NCBI GenBank assembly: GCA_022846075.1 | Contig: AP025582.1 | Span: 372,001 to 436,000 of the forward strand | Origin: Oscillospiraceae bacterium | Lineage (GTDB): Bacteria; Bacillota; Clostridia; Oscillospirales; Oscillospiraceae | Direction of reading: 5' to 3' | DNA length: 64,000 bases | Shown: positions 15,320-23,833 of the stretch, in pieces | Layout of the letters: every line of letters begins with the position of its first letter | How positions within the stretch are numbered: the stretch's first letter is position 1 | Position numbers and translations under genes: made by a program | Notes under the pieces: generated by a model | What the model saw: only the letters and a program-made list of their open reading frames with translations | The model's database searches: none | What the model was told of the DNA's origin: nothing

Positions 15320-17704
15320 ATGTATCAGGTCATCAAGCGGGACGGCACGGTCGCCGACTTCGACATCGCCAAAATCTCGGCCGCCATCACCAAGGCCTTC
15401 GAGGCCCAGCTCAAGGAGTATCACCCCAGCGTCATCGATCTGCTGGCCCTCCGGGTCACCTCGGATTTCGAGGGGAAGATCAAGGACGGCAAAGTGGCGG
15501 TGGAGGATATCCAGGACAGCGTGGAGAAGGTCCTCAGCGAGGCGGGGTACGCCGACGTGGCCAAGGCCTATATCCTCTACCGCAAGCAGCGGGAGAAGAT
15601 CCGCAACATGCGCTCCACCATGCTGGACTATAAGGCCGTCATGGACTCCTACGTGAAGGTCACCGACTGGCGGGTGAAAGAGAACTCCACCGTGACCTAT
15701 TCGGTGGGGGGCCTTATCCTGTCCAACTCCGGGGCCATCACCGCCAACTACTGGCTCAGCGAGATCTACGACGACGAGGTGGCCGCCGCCCACCGGGCGG
15801 GGGACATCCACCTCCACGACCTGTCCATGCTCACCGGCTACTGCGCGGGCTGGAGCCTGAAGCAGCTGATCCAGGAGGGCCTGGGCGGCGTGCCCGGAAA
15901 GATCACCTCCTCCCCGGCCAAGCACCTGTCCTCCCTGTGCAACCAGATGGTCAACTTCCTGGGCATCATGCAGAACGAGTGGGCGGGAGCCCAGGCCTTC
16001 TCCTCCTTCGACACCTATCTGGCCCCCTTCGTCAAGGTGGACAACCTCTCCTATTACGAGGTCAAGAAGTGCGTCGAGTCCTTTATTTACGGTGTCAACA
16101 CCCCGTCCCGGTGGGGCACTCAGGCCCCCTTCTCCAACATCACCCTGGACTGGACGGTGCCCAATGACCTGAAGAACCTGCCCGCCATCGTGGGGGGCAA
16201 AGAGATGCCCTTCACCTACGGCGACTGCAAAAAAGAGATGGACATGGTCAACAAGGCCTTCATCGAGACCATGATCGAGGGGGACGCCAACGGCCGGGGC
16301 TTCCAGTACCCCATCCCCACCTACTCCATTACCCGGGACTTCGACTGGTCGGAGACCGAGAATAACCGCCTCCTCTTCGAGATGACCGCCAAGTATGGCA
16401 CCCCCTACTTCTCCAACTACATCAACTCCGACATGGAGCCCTCCGACGTGCGCTCCATGTGCTGCCGCCTGCGCCTGGACCTCAGAGAGCTGCGGAAGAA
16501 GTCCGGCGGCTTCTTTGGCTCCGGCGAGTCCACCGGCTCCGTGGGCGTGGTCACCATCAATCTGCCCCGCATCGCCTACCTGGCCGCCGACGAAAAGGAC
16601 TTCTACAAGCGGCTGGACCGGATGATGGATATCGCCGCCCGGAGCCTGAAAACGAAGCGCACCGTCATCACCAAGCTCCTCCACGAGGGGCTCTACCCCT
16701 ACACCAAGCACTACCTGGGCTCCTTTGACAACCACTTCTCCACCATCGGCCTCATCGGCATGAACGAGGTGGGCCTCAACGCCAAGTGGCTGAGGAAGGA
16801 TCTGACCCACGCCGAGACCCAGAAGTTCGCCCAGGAGGTGCTGGACCATATGCGGGGCCGCCTGTCCGACTATCAGGAGGAGTACGGCGACCTCTACAAC
16901 CTGGAGGCCACCCCCGCCGAGTCCACCACCTACCGCTTCGCCAAGCACGACGTGGAGAAGTACCCCGACATCATCACCGCCGCCGAGCCCGGCGGCACCC
17001 CCTATTACACCAACTCCTCCCACCTGCCGGTGGGCTATACCCAGGACATTTTCTCCGCCCTGGATGTCCAGGACGACCTCCAGACCCGGTATACCTCGGG
17101 CACCGTGTTCCATGCCTTCCTGGGGGAGAAGCTGCCCGACTGGAAGGCGGCCGCCGCCCTGGTGAAGAAGATCGCGGAGAACTACAAGCTGCCCTACTAT
17201 ACCCTCTCCCCCACCTACTCGGTGTGCAAGGACCACGGGTATCTGGCCGGGGAGCAGTATTCCTGCCCCCACTGCGGCCGGACCACCGAGGTTTACAGCC
17301 GCATCACCGGCTACTACCGCCCGGTGCAGAACTGGAACGACGGCAAGCTCCAGGAGTTCAAGGAGCGAAAGGTCTACGACATCGGCACCTCCAAGCTGAC
17401 CCATTCCGGCCCGGTGAACGCCCCGGAGCAGGTCCAGACCAGCGCTCCCGCCGGGGAGGGCAGGGTGCTTTTGTTCACCACCAAGACCTGTCCCAACTGC
17501 CGTCTGGCGGTGTCCACCCTGGAGCGGGCGGGTATCGGCTTTGAGAAGGTGGACGCCGAGGAGCAGGCCGACCTGGCCCGGTCCTACGGCGTGATGCAGG
17601 CCCCCACGCTGGTGGTCACCACCCCCGACGGGCAGGTGGAGAAGATTGCCAACGCCTCCAACATCAAGGGCTTTGCCGAGCGCTGTTCCGCCGCCCATGT
17701 ATGA
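15320..17704 (+). CDS. nrdD: Anaerobic (class III) ribonucleoside-triphosphate reductase with a C-terminal redoxin domain
   Basis: 794 residues. An ATP-cone (YQVIKRDGTVADFDIAKISA, residues 1-95) is followed by the glycyl-radical barrel. A zinc-binding stretch (CKDHGY and CPHCGRTTEV) precedes the radical glycine G664 in RITGYYRP. Beyond the normal end, residues about 710-794 form a thioredoxin/glutaredoxin-like domain with active site TCPNC (C724, C727) and a cis-Pro loop (MQAPTLVV). A thioredoxin reductase overlaps the 3' end by 8 bp, so electrons probably run NADPH to TrxB to the fused redoxin to NrdD rather than from formate. The ATG at 15320 has GGGGGAG upstream and a promoter with NrdR-like boxes. 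Confidence 0.9.
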   Translation: MYQVIKRDGTVADFDIAKISAAITKAFEAQLKEYHPSVIDLLALRVTSDFEGKIKDGKVAVEDIQDSVEKVLSEAGYADVAKAYILYRKQREKIRNMRSTMLDYKAVMDSYVKVTDWRVKENSTVTYSVGGLILSNSGAITANYWLSEIYDDEVAAAHRAGDIHLHDLSMLTGYCAGWSLKQLIQEGLGGVPGKITSSPAKHLSSLCNQMVNFLGIMQNEWAGAQAFSSFDTYLAPFVKVDNLSYYEVKKCVESFIYGVNTPSRWGTQAPFSNITLDWTVPNDLKNLPAIVGGKEMPFTYGDCKKEMDMVNKAFIETMIEGDANGRGFQYPIPTYSITRDFDWSETENNRLLFEMTAKYGTPYFSNYINSDMEPSDVRSMCCRLRLDLRELRKKSGGFFGSGESTGSVGVVTINLPRIAYLAADEKDFYKRLDRMMDIAARSLKTKRTVITKLLHEGLYPYTKHYLGSFDNHFSTIGLIGMNEVGLNAKWLRKDLTHAETQKFAQEVLDHMRGRLSDYQEEYGDLYNLEATPAESTTYRFAKHDVEKYPDIITAAEPGGTPYYTNSSHLPVGYTQDIFSALDVQDDLQTRYTSGTVFHAFLGEKLPDWKAAAALVKKIAENYKLPYYTLSPTYSVCKDHGYLAGEQYSCPHCGRTTEVYSRITGYYRPVQNWNDGKLQEFKERKVYDIGTSKLTHSGPVNAPEQVQTSAPAGEGRVLLFTTKTCPNCRLAVSTLERAGIGFEKVDAEEQADLARSYGVMQAPTLVVTTPDGQVEKIANASNIKGFAERCSAAHV

Positions 17705-18605
17705 TCTGCTGATCGTCGGGGGCGGCACCGCCGGCCTCACCGCGGCGGTGTACGCCCGCAGGGCGGGAAAAAGCGTCCTGGTGCTGGAAGGCAGCGCTTT
17801 CGGCGGCCAGATCACCGCCTCCCCCCTGGTGGAAAACTGGCCGGGGACCAAGGCCGTCAGCGGCATCTCCTTTGCCGACGGCCTCATGGAGCAGGCCTTG
17901 GACCTGGGGATGGACGCCGAGCTGGAGCGGGTCACCGCCGCCCGGCGCACGGAGGGGGGATTTTCCCTCACCGCCGGAGGGCGGGAGTTTGAGGGGCGGA
18001 CCCTCATCCTGGCCACCGGGGCCAAACACCGAAAGTTGGACCTGCCCCGGGAGGAGGAACTCTCCGGCCAGGGGGTTAGTTACTGCGCCGTCTGCGACGG
18101 GGCCTTCTTCACCGGGCAGGATACCGCTGTGGCCGGCGGGGGCGACGCCGCCCTCCAGTCCGCCCTATTCCTGTCGGGACTGTGCAGGCGGGTGTATCTC
18201 ATCCACCGCCGGGACCAGTTCCGGGCGGAGCCCAGCCACGTCAGGGCCATGGAGGGGCGGGCCAACATCGTCCCCCTCCTCTCCCGCCGGGTGACCGGGC
18301 TGCGGGGAGAGGAGGCGCTCACCGGCCTGGAGCTGACGGACACCGCCACCGGTACGACCGAGGAGCTGGCCGTCTCCAGCCTGTTTGTGGCTGTGGGACA
18401 GGAGCCGGACAACGGGGCCTTCGCCTCTCTGGTGGAGCTGGACGGGGCGGGGTACGTGAAGGCGGGGGAGGACTGCCGCACCAGCTGTCCCGGGGTGTTT
18501 GCCGCCGGGGACTGCCGGACCAAGACCCTCCGCCAGCTTACCACAGCCGCCGCCGACGGCTCCGTGGCCGCTGTGGCGGCCTGCGGGTGGCTGGATCAGA
18601 TTTGA
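17697..18605 (+). CDS. trxB: Thioredoxin reductase-like flavoprotein
   Basis: 302 residues. FAD-binding DLLIVGGGTAGLTAAVYARR at the N terminus, redox-active YCAVCDGAFF (C130, C133), the second dinucleotide fold (AVAGGGDAALQSALF) and the FAD-closing GVFAAGDCR near the end are all present. It reduces a dithiol redoxin with NADPH; its obvious partner is the redoxin domain fused to NrdD, whose stop it overlaps by 8 bp. It depends on translational coupling because no separate ribosome binding site is clear. Confidence 0.88.
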   Translation: MYDLLIVGGGTAGLTAAVYARRAGKSVLVLEGSAFGGQITASPLVENWPGTKAVSGISFADGLMEQALDLGMDAELERVTAARRTEGGFSLTAGGREFEGRTLILATGAKHRKLDLPREEELSGQGVSYCAVCDGAFFTGQDTAVAGGGDAALQSALFLSGLCRRVYLIHRRDQFRAEPSHVRAMEGRANIVPLLSRRVTGLRGEEALTGLELTDTATGTTEELAVSSLFVAVGQEPDNGAFASLVELDGAGYVKAGEDCRTSCPGVFAAGDCRTKTLRQLTTAAADGSVAAVAACGWLDQI

Positions 18606-18610
18606 AAAAC

Positions 18611-18648
18611 AAGACCCCCTGCCCAGCGTGAGCTGGGCAGGGGGTCTT
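18611..18648 (-). terminator. Hairpin between trxB and the phospholipase-like gene
   Basis: A 17-bp perfect stem (AAGACCCCCTGCCCAGC and complement) with loop GTGA. A T-run (GTTTTTC) follows only on the minus strand, so it terminates minus transcription and may also act as a weak terminator for trxB. Confidence 0.75.
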
Positions 18649-18711
18649 GCTGCGCTGGTCCGTCCTGTGTGACGCCCAGTATCCCGAAAGAACCGCAAAA
18701 GAAAGGCTTGA

Positions 18712-18760
18712 AAGAAAAAGCGGGGCCCATCCCGGCGGCTTGCCGCCGGGATGGGCCCCG
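18712..18760 (-). terminator. Terminator of the zinc-dependent phospholipase C-like gene
   Basis: A very stable near-continuous stem (CGGGGCCCATCCCGGCGGC with its complement) is followed on the minus strand by CTTTTTCTTTC. Confidence 0.85.
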
Positions 18761-18775
18761 AACCGTTTGAAAGCG

Positions 18776-19615
18776 TTACCGGGTGGCCGCTCTCCGGCCC
18801 ACCAGCTGCTGGTCGGTCTTCCACTGGCCGCCGAAGGGGCGGTCGTACCAGCCGTCCAGCTCGGTGCCCCGGGCCACGGCGGCAAAAAAGCGACTGAGTT
18901 CCTGGGCGGTGGGGGAGACCTCCTCCTCCAGCAGGGCCAGGAGGGTCCGGGTGGTCTCGGCGTACACCGGATCGGGGGCGGGGGAGAGCACCGTCCCCCG
19001 GACCTTGGAAAACTTGTGGGATCTGCCTCCCGCCCAGTTGGCGAAGCGGTGGACCTTGGTCCCCGCCGCCCGGGTCTGAAGCCGGCTCACCCGGCGGAAC
19101 AGCTGCAAGCCCTTTTCAAACTGGACCGGCTTGACCCCGGGGTAGACGGCGGCGGCCGTCTCATAGAAGGACGGGGGCAGGTCGGCGCTGGGCATGGGGG
19201 TCTCGTGAAGGGGGTCCACCCCGTCAGCCACCATCAGGGCCCGGTCCAGCTCCACCTCCATCCCGGCGTGGGACAGGCCCCAACGGGCCACCTGCTCCTC
19301 CACGTAGTAGTGGCATCGGCTGTCCAGGGCAAAGTGGCACAGGAACCCGGCGGCATAGCCCCGGGCGTAGGGGAGGTCGTCCTCCACCGCCCGCCGCAGC
19401 CGCTCAGCCGCGGGGCGTACCGGCTGCTTGTGCATGGCGATTCCCGTGGCGCGGGCGTGATTGCGGGTCATGGGGTGGTAGAAGAACAGGGGGTCGGGAC
19501 CATAGAGCCCCACGTCGAAGGCTTCCCGCTCCGCTTCCAGCTGGCTTCTCAGCACGGCGGGAAGCTGGGACAGGACCGCACGGCCAAAGATCAAATGGGC
19601 GTAATAATTGGGCAT
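18776..19615 (-). CDS. Zinc-dependent phospholipase C family protein
   Basis: 279 residues, no signal peptide. The N-terminal PNYYAHLIFGRAVL and histidine/aspartate-rich segments (YGPDPLFFYHP, GFLCHFALDSRCHYYVEEQ) supply the zinc ligands typical of this family (phospholipase C / S1-P1 nuclease fold). Members in clostridia are mostly uncharacterised and intracellular; the substrate cannot be named. The ATG at 19615 is chosen because AAAGGAAC lies upstream and the conserved sequence starts there. Two terminators follow it. Confidence 0.75.
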   Translation of the reverse strand: MPNYYAHLIFGRAVLSQLPAVLRSQLEAEREAFDVGLYGPDPLFFYHPMTRNHARATGIAMHKQPVRPAAERLRRAVEDDLPYARGYAAGFLCHFALDSRCHYYVEEQVARWGLSHAGMEVELDRALMVADGVDPLHETPMPSADLPPSFYETAAAVYPGVKPVQFEKGLQLFRRVSRLQTRAAGTKVHRFANWAGGRSHKFSKVRGTVLSPAPDPVYAETTRTLLALLEEEVSPTAQELSRFFAAVARGTELDGWYDRPFGGQWKTDQQLVGRRAATR

Positions 19616-19784
19616 AAAGTCACGTTCCTTTTGGAATTTCAAGGCCGCCGCTTGGCAAAGCGGAAAGAAAGAGACAAGGATATGGTTTTCGAAATTAGAT
19701 TACCCTGCTATTATAGCATCCCCCTGTCAAAAAGGGAAGGGGGAAAAGGGGCCCGCCGGGCTGTGTTGCTCCGCCCGTTCCGGC

Positions 19785-19830
19785 GGCAAAGGCACTCCCC
19801 GTTTCAAAATGAAAGGGAAGTGCCTTTGCC
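19785..19830 (+). terminator. Palindrome with T-rich 3' flank
   Basis: GGCAAAGGCACTCCCC pairs with GGGAAGTGCCTTTGCC (one mismatch) over a 14-base loop. GGTTTTCCTTTATTTTA follows on the plus strand. No plus-strand gene precedes it, so its role is unclear; on the minus strand it lies about 50 bp after the small membrane protein gene. Confidence 0.45.
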
Positions 19831-19883
19831 GGTTTTCCTTTATTTTACGCGCGCGGGTGCCGGGACGGCCCTTCTGCCGGGCC

Positions 19884-20069
19884 TTACTCGTCCCAATCGG
19901 CGTAGTCGTCGTACTCGGAGGGGCGGCTGCAGCACCGGCAGCCCAGTTTTTCACCGATGGCGTGGACCCCCTCGGTGATCTTGTCCCAATAGGCGATGAC
20001 GCAGCAGGCGGCAGCCGCCGCGGCCAGGCAGAATCCCACGATTTTCAGTACGAAGCGGGCAACTTTCAT
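19884..20069 (-). CDS. Small membrane-associated protein of unknown function
   Basis: 61 residues. One hydrophobic segment (residues 5-27, VLKIVGFCLAAAAAACCVIA) is followed by a short tail with GCRCC and an acidic end (EYDDYADWDE). A clear ribosome binding site (AAAAGGAGG) and a promoter at 20106-20134 show it is a real gene. The cysteine cluster could bind a metal or iron-sulfur cluster, but nothing more can be said. It is divergent from the asp23 gene. Confidence 0.7.
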   Translation of the reverse strand: MKVARFVLKIVGFCLAAAAAACCVIAYWDKITEGVHAIGEKLGCRCCSRPSEYDDYADWDE

Positions 20070-20105
20070 GTCCCCGTCGCCTCCTTTTCAGAGATGGTTG
20101 AGTCT

Positions 20106-20134
20106 AGTGTACACGGTTTTTGGAGAAATTACAA
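20106..20134 (-). promoter_or_regulatory. Promoter of the 61-residue membrane protein gene
   Basis: On the minus strand TTGTAA, a 17-bp spacer and TACACT lie 37 bp before the start codon. Confidence 0.55.
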
Positions 20135-20156
20135 TCGTTTGAAGCGACTTTTTCCC

Positions 20157-20185
20157 TTGTATTTTTGGCAAAAATAGAATACAAT
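20157..20185 (+). promoter_or_regulatory. Promoter of the asp23-fakA-like operon
   Basis: TTGTAT (20157-20162), a 17-bp spacer and TACAAT (20180-20185). A second TATAAT at 20195-20200 lacks a good -35 element. Confidence 0.6.
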
Positions 20186-20246
20186 AGCACCACGATATAA
20201 TCGAGTCACTATGAAAAAATGCGGGCTTGCGGAAAGGAAGGGTCTT

Positions 20247-20597
20247 ATGAAGCTGCAAACGGAAAAGGGTGTCATCACCATCAGCAGCGACGTATTTACC
20301 AATATCACCGGCGCCGCCGCCACCAACTGCTACGGCGTCAAGGGCATGGCCATCCGCTCCACCACGGACGGGCTGGTGCATCTTCTGCGCCGGGAGTCCA
20401 TGGCCAAGGGCGTGAAGGTGATCTACAACGACGACGCCACCATCTCCCTGGAGCTGCACATCATCGTGGACAATGGGGTCAACCTCATGGCGGTGAGCCG
20501 TTCCATCATGAGCGAAGTGCGCTATAACGTCAGCCGTGCCACAGGCGTGGAGGTCAAGAGCGTGGACGTATTCGTGGACTCCATGGTCATCGGCTGA
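20247..20597 (+). CDS. Asp23/Gls24 family envelope stress protein
   Basis: 116 residues, normal for the family. The pattern GVITISSDVFTNITGAAATN and LELHIIVDNGVNLMAVSRSI is typical. The ATG at 20247 has AAGGAAGG upstream; an earlier in-frame ATG (20211) has none. Together with the DhaK-type gene 19 bp downstream it reproduces the conserved yloU-yloV pair of Firmicutes. The family is linked to cell-envelope homeostasis; the molecular role is unsettled. Confidence 0.85.
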   Translation: MKLQTEKGVITISSDVFTNITGAAATNCYGVKGMAIRSTTDGLVHLLRRESMAKGVKVIYNDDATISLELHIIVDNGVNLMAVSRSIMSEVRYNVSRATGVEVKSVDVFVDSMVIG

Positions 20598-20616
20598 AAG
20601 GAAGGTACCAGAAACA

Positions 20617-22287
20617 ATGATAACTACCATTGACGGGGCGCTGTTTGCCAAAATGGTCATCCACGGCTCGGCCTGCATCAACGCCCAGAAACAGCAGATC
20701 AATGAGCTCAACGTCTTCCCGGTGCCCGACGGGGACACCGGCACCAACATGTCCATGACCATCGGCACCGCCGCCGAGGAGTTGAAAAAGAAGTCCCACG
20801 CCGGGGTGGGAGACGCCGCCATGGCCACCGCAAACGCCCTCCTCCGGGGGGCCCGGGGCAACTCCGGCGTCATCCTCTCCCTCCTCTTCCGGGGCTTTGC
20901 CAAAGCCGTGAAGGAGAAGGAGACCATCGACGGCCGGGATCTGGCCATCGCCCTGGATTTCGGCGTGGCCGCCGCCTATAAGGCGGTGATGAAGCCCGCC
21001 GAGGGCACCATCCTCACCGTCTCCCGCCTCTCCGCGGCCGCCGCGGCCGCCGCCGCACGGGAGGACTCCGGCGCCGAGCACGTGCTGGACGCCGCCATCC
21101 AGGCCGGTCTGGTGGCATTGGACGACACCATCAATCAAAACCCGGTGCTGAAGAAGGCCGGCGTGGTGGACTCCGGCGGCAAGGGCTTCCTGGTGATCCT
21201 CCAGGGGATGCTGGACGAGATGCGGGGGGAGGCCCTCCCCGAGGGCGCCGCCGCGGCCGAGACCAAGAAGCCCAAGACCGACTACGCTGCCATCGCCGCC
21301 GAGGAGATCACCTTCACCTTTGATACGGTATTCATCGTCCGCCGGACGGGCAACAAGGGCATAGAGCCCTTCCGGGCGTATCTGAACAGCATCGGCGACA
21401 GCCTGGTGATCGGCGAGAGTGACGACGCCTTCAAGGTCCACGTCCATACCGACATCCCCGGCGCGGCCCTCACGGAGGCCCAGAAGTACGGCACTCTGGA
21501 GCTGGCCAAGATCGAGAACATGCGCACCCAGGCCGAGGACCTCTCCGCCGGGAAGCACGTCCAGAGCACCGACGACCTGGAGGAGGACGACCACCATCCC
21601 GCCGAGCGGAGGATCGCCCCGCCGGAGAAGAAGTACGGCGTGGTGGCCGTGGCCGCGGGCGAGGGCCTGGCAGCCGTGTTCCACGACCTGGGCGTGGACG
21701 GGGTCATCAGCGGCGGGCAGACCATGAACCCCGCTACCGAGGACATCCTCCGGCAGATCGACGCCACCCCCGCCGAGGTGGTTTTCGTCCTGCCCAACAA
21801 CAAGAATATCATCATGGCCGCCCAGCAGTGCATCCCCTTGGCCGAGGGGAAACAGGTGGTGGTCCTGCCCAGCAAGACGGTCCCCCAGGGCATCTCCGCC
21901 CTCCTTATGATGGATCCGGAGGCCGGGGTGGAGGCCAACGAGGAGGCCATGACCGCCGCCATGGAGGGGGTCTCCACCGCGGAGGTGACCTACGCCGCCC
22001 GGGATTCCGATTTCGGCGGCTTCGCCATCAAGCACGGGGATTATATGACCCTTCTGAACGGGCAACTCTTCGATACCGAGCGGAACCTGGACAAGATGCT
22101 CAAAAAGCTGGCCAAGGAGGACACTTACCAGCAGGCCGAGTTCATCAATATCTACTACGGCGAGGATGTGAAGCAGGGGGACGCGGAGAAGACGCTGAAG
22201 CTCTTCCACGCCGCCTGCCCCAAGGCGGAGATCACCCTCCTGGCCGGTGGCCAGCCGGTCTATTACTACATGATCTCTGCAGAGTGA
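20617..22287 (+). CDS. YloV/FakA-like DAK2-domain protein (fatty acid kinase subunit)
   Basis: 556 residues. The N-terminal DhaL-type ATP-binding domain (NVFPVPDGDTGTNMSM near residue 36, GARGNSGVILSLLFRGF) is followed by a middle domain and a C-terminal DegV-like domain (FVLPNNKNIIMAAQQ). In staphylococci FakA phosphorylates fatty acids held by a FakB protein, feeding them into phospholipid synthesis; no FakB is in this window. Length and domain order match YloV. GGAAGG lies 11 bases before the ATG. The operon ends at the terminator 22302-22323. Confidence 0.88.
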   Translation: MITTIDGALFAKMVIHGSACINAQKQQINELNVFPVPDGDTGTNMSMTIGTAAEELKKKSHAGVGDAAMATANALLRGARGNSGVILSLLFRGFAKAVKEKETIDGRDLAIALDFGVAAAYKAVMKPAEGTILTVSRLSAAAAAAAAREDSGAEHVLDAAIQAGLVALDDTINQNPVLKKAGVVDSGGKGFLVILQGMLDEMRGEALPEGAAAAETKKPKTDYAAIAAEEITFTFDTVFIVRRTGNKGIEPFRAYLNSIGDSLVIGESDDAFKVHVHTDIPGAALTEAQKYGTLELAKIENMRTQAEDLSAGKHVQSTDDLEEDDHHPAERRIAPPEKKYGVVAVAAGEGLAAVFHDLGVDGVISGGQTMNPATEDILRQIDATPAEVVFVLPNNKNIIMAAQQCIPLAEGKQVVVLPSKTVPQGISALLMMDPEAGVEANEEAMTAAMEGVSTAEVTYAARDSDFGGFAIKHGDYMTLLNGQLFDTERNLDKMLKKLAKEDTYQQAEFINIYYGEDVKQGDAEKTLKLFHAACPKAEITLLAGGQPVYYYMISAE

Positions 22288-22301
22288 CAAAAAATCGTGA
22301 G

Positions 22302-22323
22302 GGGGGCCGAAAGGCCCCCTTTT
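22302..22323 (+). terminator. Terminator after the fakA-like gene
   Basis: GGGGGCC / GGCCCCC with a GAAA tetraloop followed by TTTT. Confidence 0.85.
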
Positions 22324-22347
22324 CGAATTTCAAAGGGGAGAGATAAA

Positions 22348-22644
22348 ATGGAGATCTTACCCAGTGAGTTTCCCGTTTTATTGACGCTGCTGTCCCGGAG
22401 GATGGGGGAAGGGGCGATGGGCCTGACCCCCATGCCGCCGGAGGGCATCATGGAGCGGATGCTCCAAAATGCCTCCACCCGGGAGGATCTGACGCTCTTT
22501 CGGGATCTGCTGCGGGCGGATTCGGAGGGGCGGTCCCGGGCGGCCGGGGAGGACCCGGCCGTTACCCAGGCGGTGGAGGCGCTGGACGGGATCTCCGCGC
22601 CGCTCTTAAAGCGGGTCGAGCAGGCGTTGGAAGTCATGGAGTGA
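22348..22644 (+). CDS. Small protein of unknown function
   Basis: 98 residues. The ATG at 22348 has GGGGAG upstream. The sequence is predominantly helical (GIMERMLQNASTREDLTLFRDLLRADSEGRS; no signal peptide or membrane segment). I do not recognise the family. It lies between the fakA-like terminator and the patatin gene. Real coding is supported by its ribosome binding site and by codon use like that of its neighbours. Confidence 0.55.
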   Translation: MEILPSEFPVLLTLLSRRMGEGAMGLTPMPPEGIMERMLQNASTREDLTLFRDLLRADSEGRSRAAGEDPAVTQAVEALDGISAPLLKRVEQALEVME

Positions 22645-22649
22645 CGGAC

Positions 22650-22675
22650 CCGGTCTCTCAGAAAACCGGATTTTT
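22650..22675 (+). terminator. Weak terminator candidate
   Basis: A short 5-bp stem (CCGGT/ACCGG) with a 10-base loop is followed by ATTTTT. It could only partly stop transcription into the patatin gene. Confidence 0.35.
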
Positions 22676-22704
22676 CATAGGAACAGAAAGGAGCGCGTAT
22701 CGGT

Positions 22705-23559
22705 TTGCTTGGTATGATCGATGTGGGCGGCGGGATGCGGGGAGCATTCACCGCGGGGATCTACGACTACCTGATGGACCAGGGGGTCCAGCCCTTCGAC
22801 TACTGCCTGGGCGTTTCGGCGGGCAGCGGGAACATGGTCACATATCTGGCGCTTCAGCGGGGGCGGAACCTGCGCTTCTACCTGGACTACGCCTTCCGCT
22901 CCAAGTATATGTCCATGGGCAATTTCCTCCGCAAGGGCTCTTACATTGACCTGGACTATCCCTACACCGTTCTCTCAGCCCCCGGTGGGGAGGACCCGGT
23001 GGATCTGGCGGCCTTCAACGCCAGCGCGGCCCGGTATGAGGCGGTGGTCACCGACGCCGCCAGCGGCGAGCCGGTCTATTACGACAAAGCGGAGATGGCC
23101 GGTGGGAACTTCGATGTCATCAAGGCCTCCTGCGCCGTCCCCGGCGTCTGTAAGCCTTATCCCGTAAAGGGCCGCCCCGGCTTTGACGGCGGCGTGGCCG
23201 ACCCGGTGCCCTATCAGCACGCCCTGGACATGGGCTGTGACCGGCTGGTGGTGCTGCTGACCCGCCCGGCGGACTTTGTCCGCCCGCCCCTGGACCACCC
23301 CAGAGCCATGGAGCGGAGCCTCCGCCGCTGGCCTGGCACCTTCGCCGCCCTCAAGCGCCGCTATATCCGCTATAACCAGGACGTGGCGGCGGTGAAGGAG
23401 ATGGAGAAGGAGGGAAGGGCCCTTTTGGTGGCCCCTTCCGATATCTCGGGCATGTCCACCCTGAAACGGGACAGGGCCGCCATCCAGCGGCTTTACGATA
23501 TGGGCTACGGGGAGGGCCGGCGGGTCCTTTCCTTCGCCCTGGACGGAAAGGGGAAATAA
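22705..23559 (+). CDS. Patatin-like phospholipase
   Basis: 284 residues. The oxyanion motif DVGGGMRGAFTAG opens the protein, the nucleophile elbow GVSAGSG (Ser near residue 38) follows, and the catalytic Asp is in FDGGVADPVPY (near 160). This is a complete Ser-Asp dyad, so an active lipid acyl hydrolase is likely; it resembles the bacterial YjjU-type cytosolic patatins. The start is taken as TTG at 22705, 11 bases after AAGGAG; the ATG at 22714 is the alternative but lies 20 bases away. The DUF4177 gene follows after 2 bp. Confidence 0.85.
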   Translation: MLGMIDVGGGMRGAFTAGIYDYLMDQGVQPFDYCLGVSAGSGNMVTYLALQRGRNLRFYLDYAFRSKYMSMGNFLRKGSYIDLDYPYTVLSAPGGEDPVDLAAFNASAARYEAVVTDAASGEPVYYDKAEMAGGNFDVIKASCAVPGVCKPYPVKGRPGFDGGVADPVPYQHALDMGCDRLVVLLTRPADFVRPPLDHPRAMERSLRRWPGTFAALKRRYIRYNQDVAAVKEMEKEGRALLVAPSDISGMSTLKRDRAAIQRLYDMGYGEGRRVLSFALDGKGK

Positions 23560-23561
23560 CT

Positions 23562-23774
23562 GTGGAACGCTACGAATACCAATTTATTGCCGTCCCCGCC
23601 CAGAGCGGGCTGAAGGTGAGGCCCGGCGACACCTTCGAGGCCTGCAAGGATATCATCCAAACGAAAGCGGCGGAAGGCTGGCGGCTCAAGCAGGTGGTGA
23701 CCCCCTTCAACGAGAAGATGGGGGTCTATGGAGCGCTGGGCTACCAGCTCATCTTCGAGCGGCCCGCCCCTTGA
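23562..23774 (+). CDS. DUF4177 domain protein
   Basis: 70 residues beginning with a GTG at 23562, with GGAAAGGGG upstream. The pattern YEYQFIAVP...EGWRLKQVVTP...YQLIFERP is that of DUF4177, a short beta-rich protein of unknown role common in Firmicutes. It starts 2 bp after the patatin gene and is probably cotranscribed with it. Confidence 0.75.
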   Translation: MERYEYQFIAVPAQSGLKVRPGDTFEACKDIIQTKAAEGWRLKQVVTPFNEKMGVYGALGYQLIFERPAP

Positions 23775-23799
23775 CTTTCCGGGCGTTCCCGCTTACAAT
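23771..23799 (+). promoter_or_regulatory. proS promoter
   Basis: TTGACT (23771-23776), a 17-bp spacer and TACAAT (23794-23799), 35 bp before the proS start. The leader is too short for a T-box. Confidence 0.75.
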
Positions 23800-23833
23800 A
23801 AAAACCAACTTTTGATAAAAGGATGGAGAGACA

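Noticed and set aside
15278-18025. Very long open frame antisense to nrdD/trxB
   Set aside because: A shadow frame caused by high GC at third positions; it has no ribosome binding site or recognisable domain, and the opposite strand encodes well-conserved proteins.
19690-19740. Promoter for the phospholipase-like gene (TTGACA and TATAAT on the minus strand)
   Set aside because: The two hexamers are only 9 bp apart, too close to act together.
21000-21060. Run of GCCGCC near 21030-21058 as a simple repeat
   Set aside because: It encodes an alanine-rich helix within the DAK2-domain protein and is ordinary for this base composition.
23775-23833. T-box riboswitch before proS
   Set aside because: Only about 30 bases lie between the promoter and the start codon, too few for a T-box.
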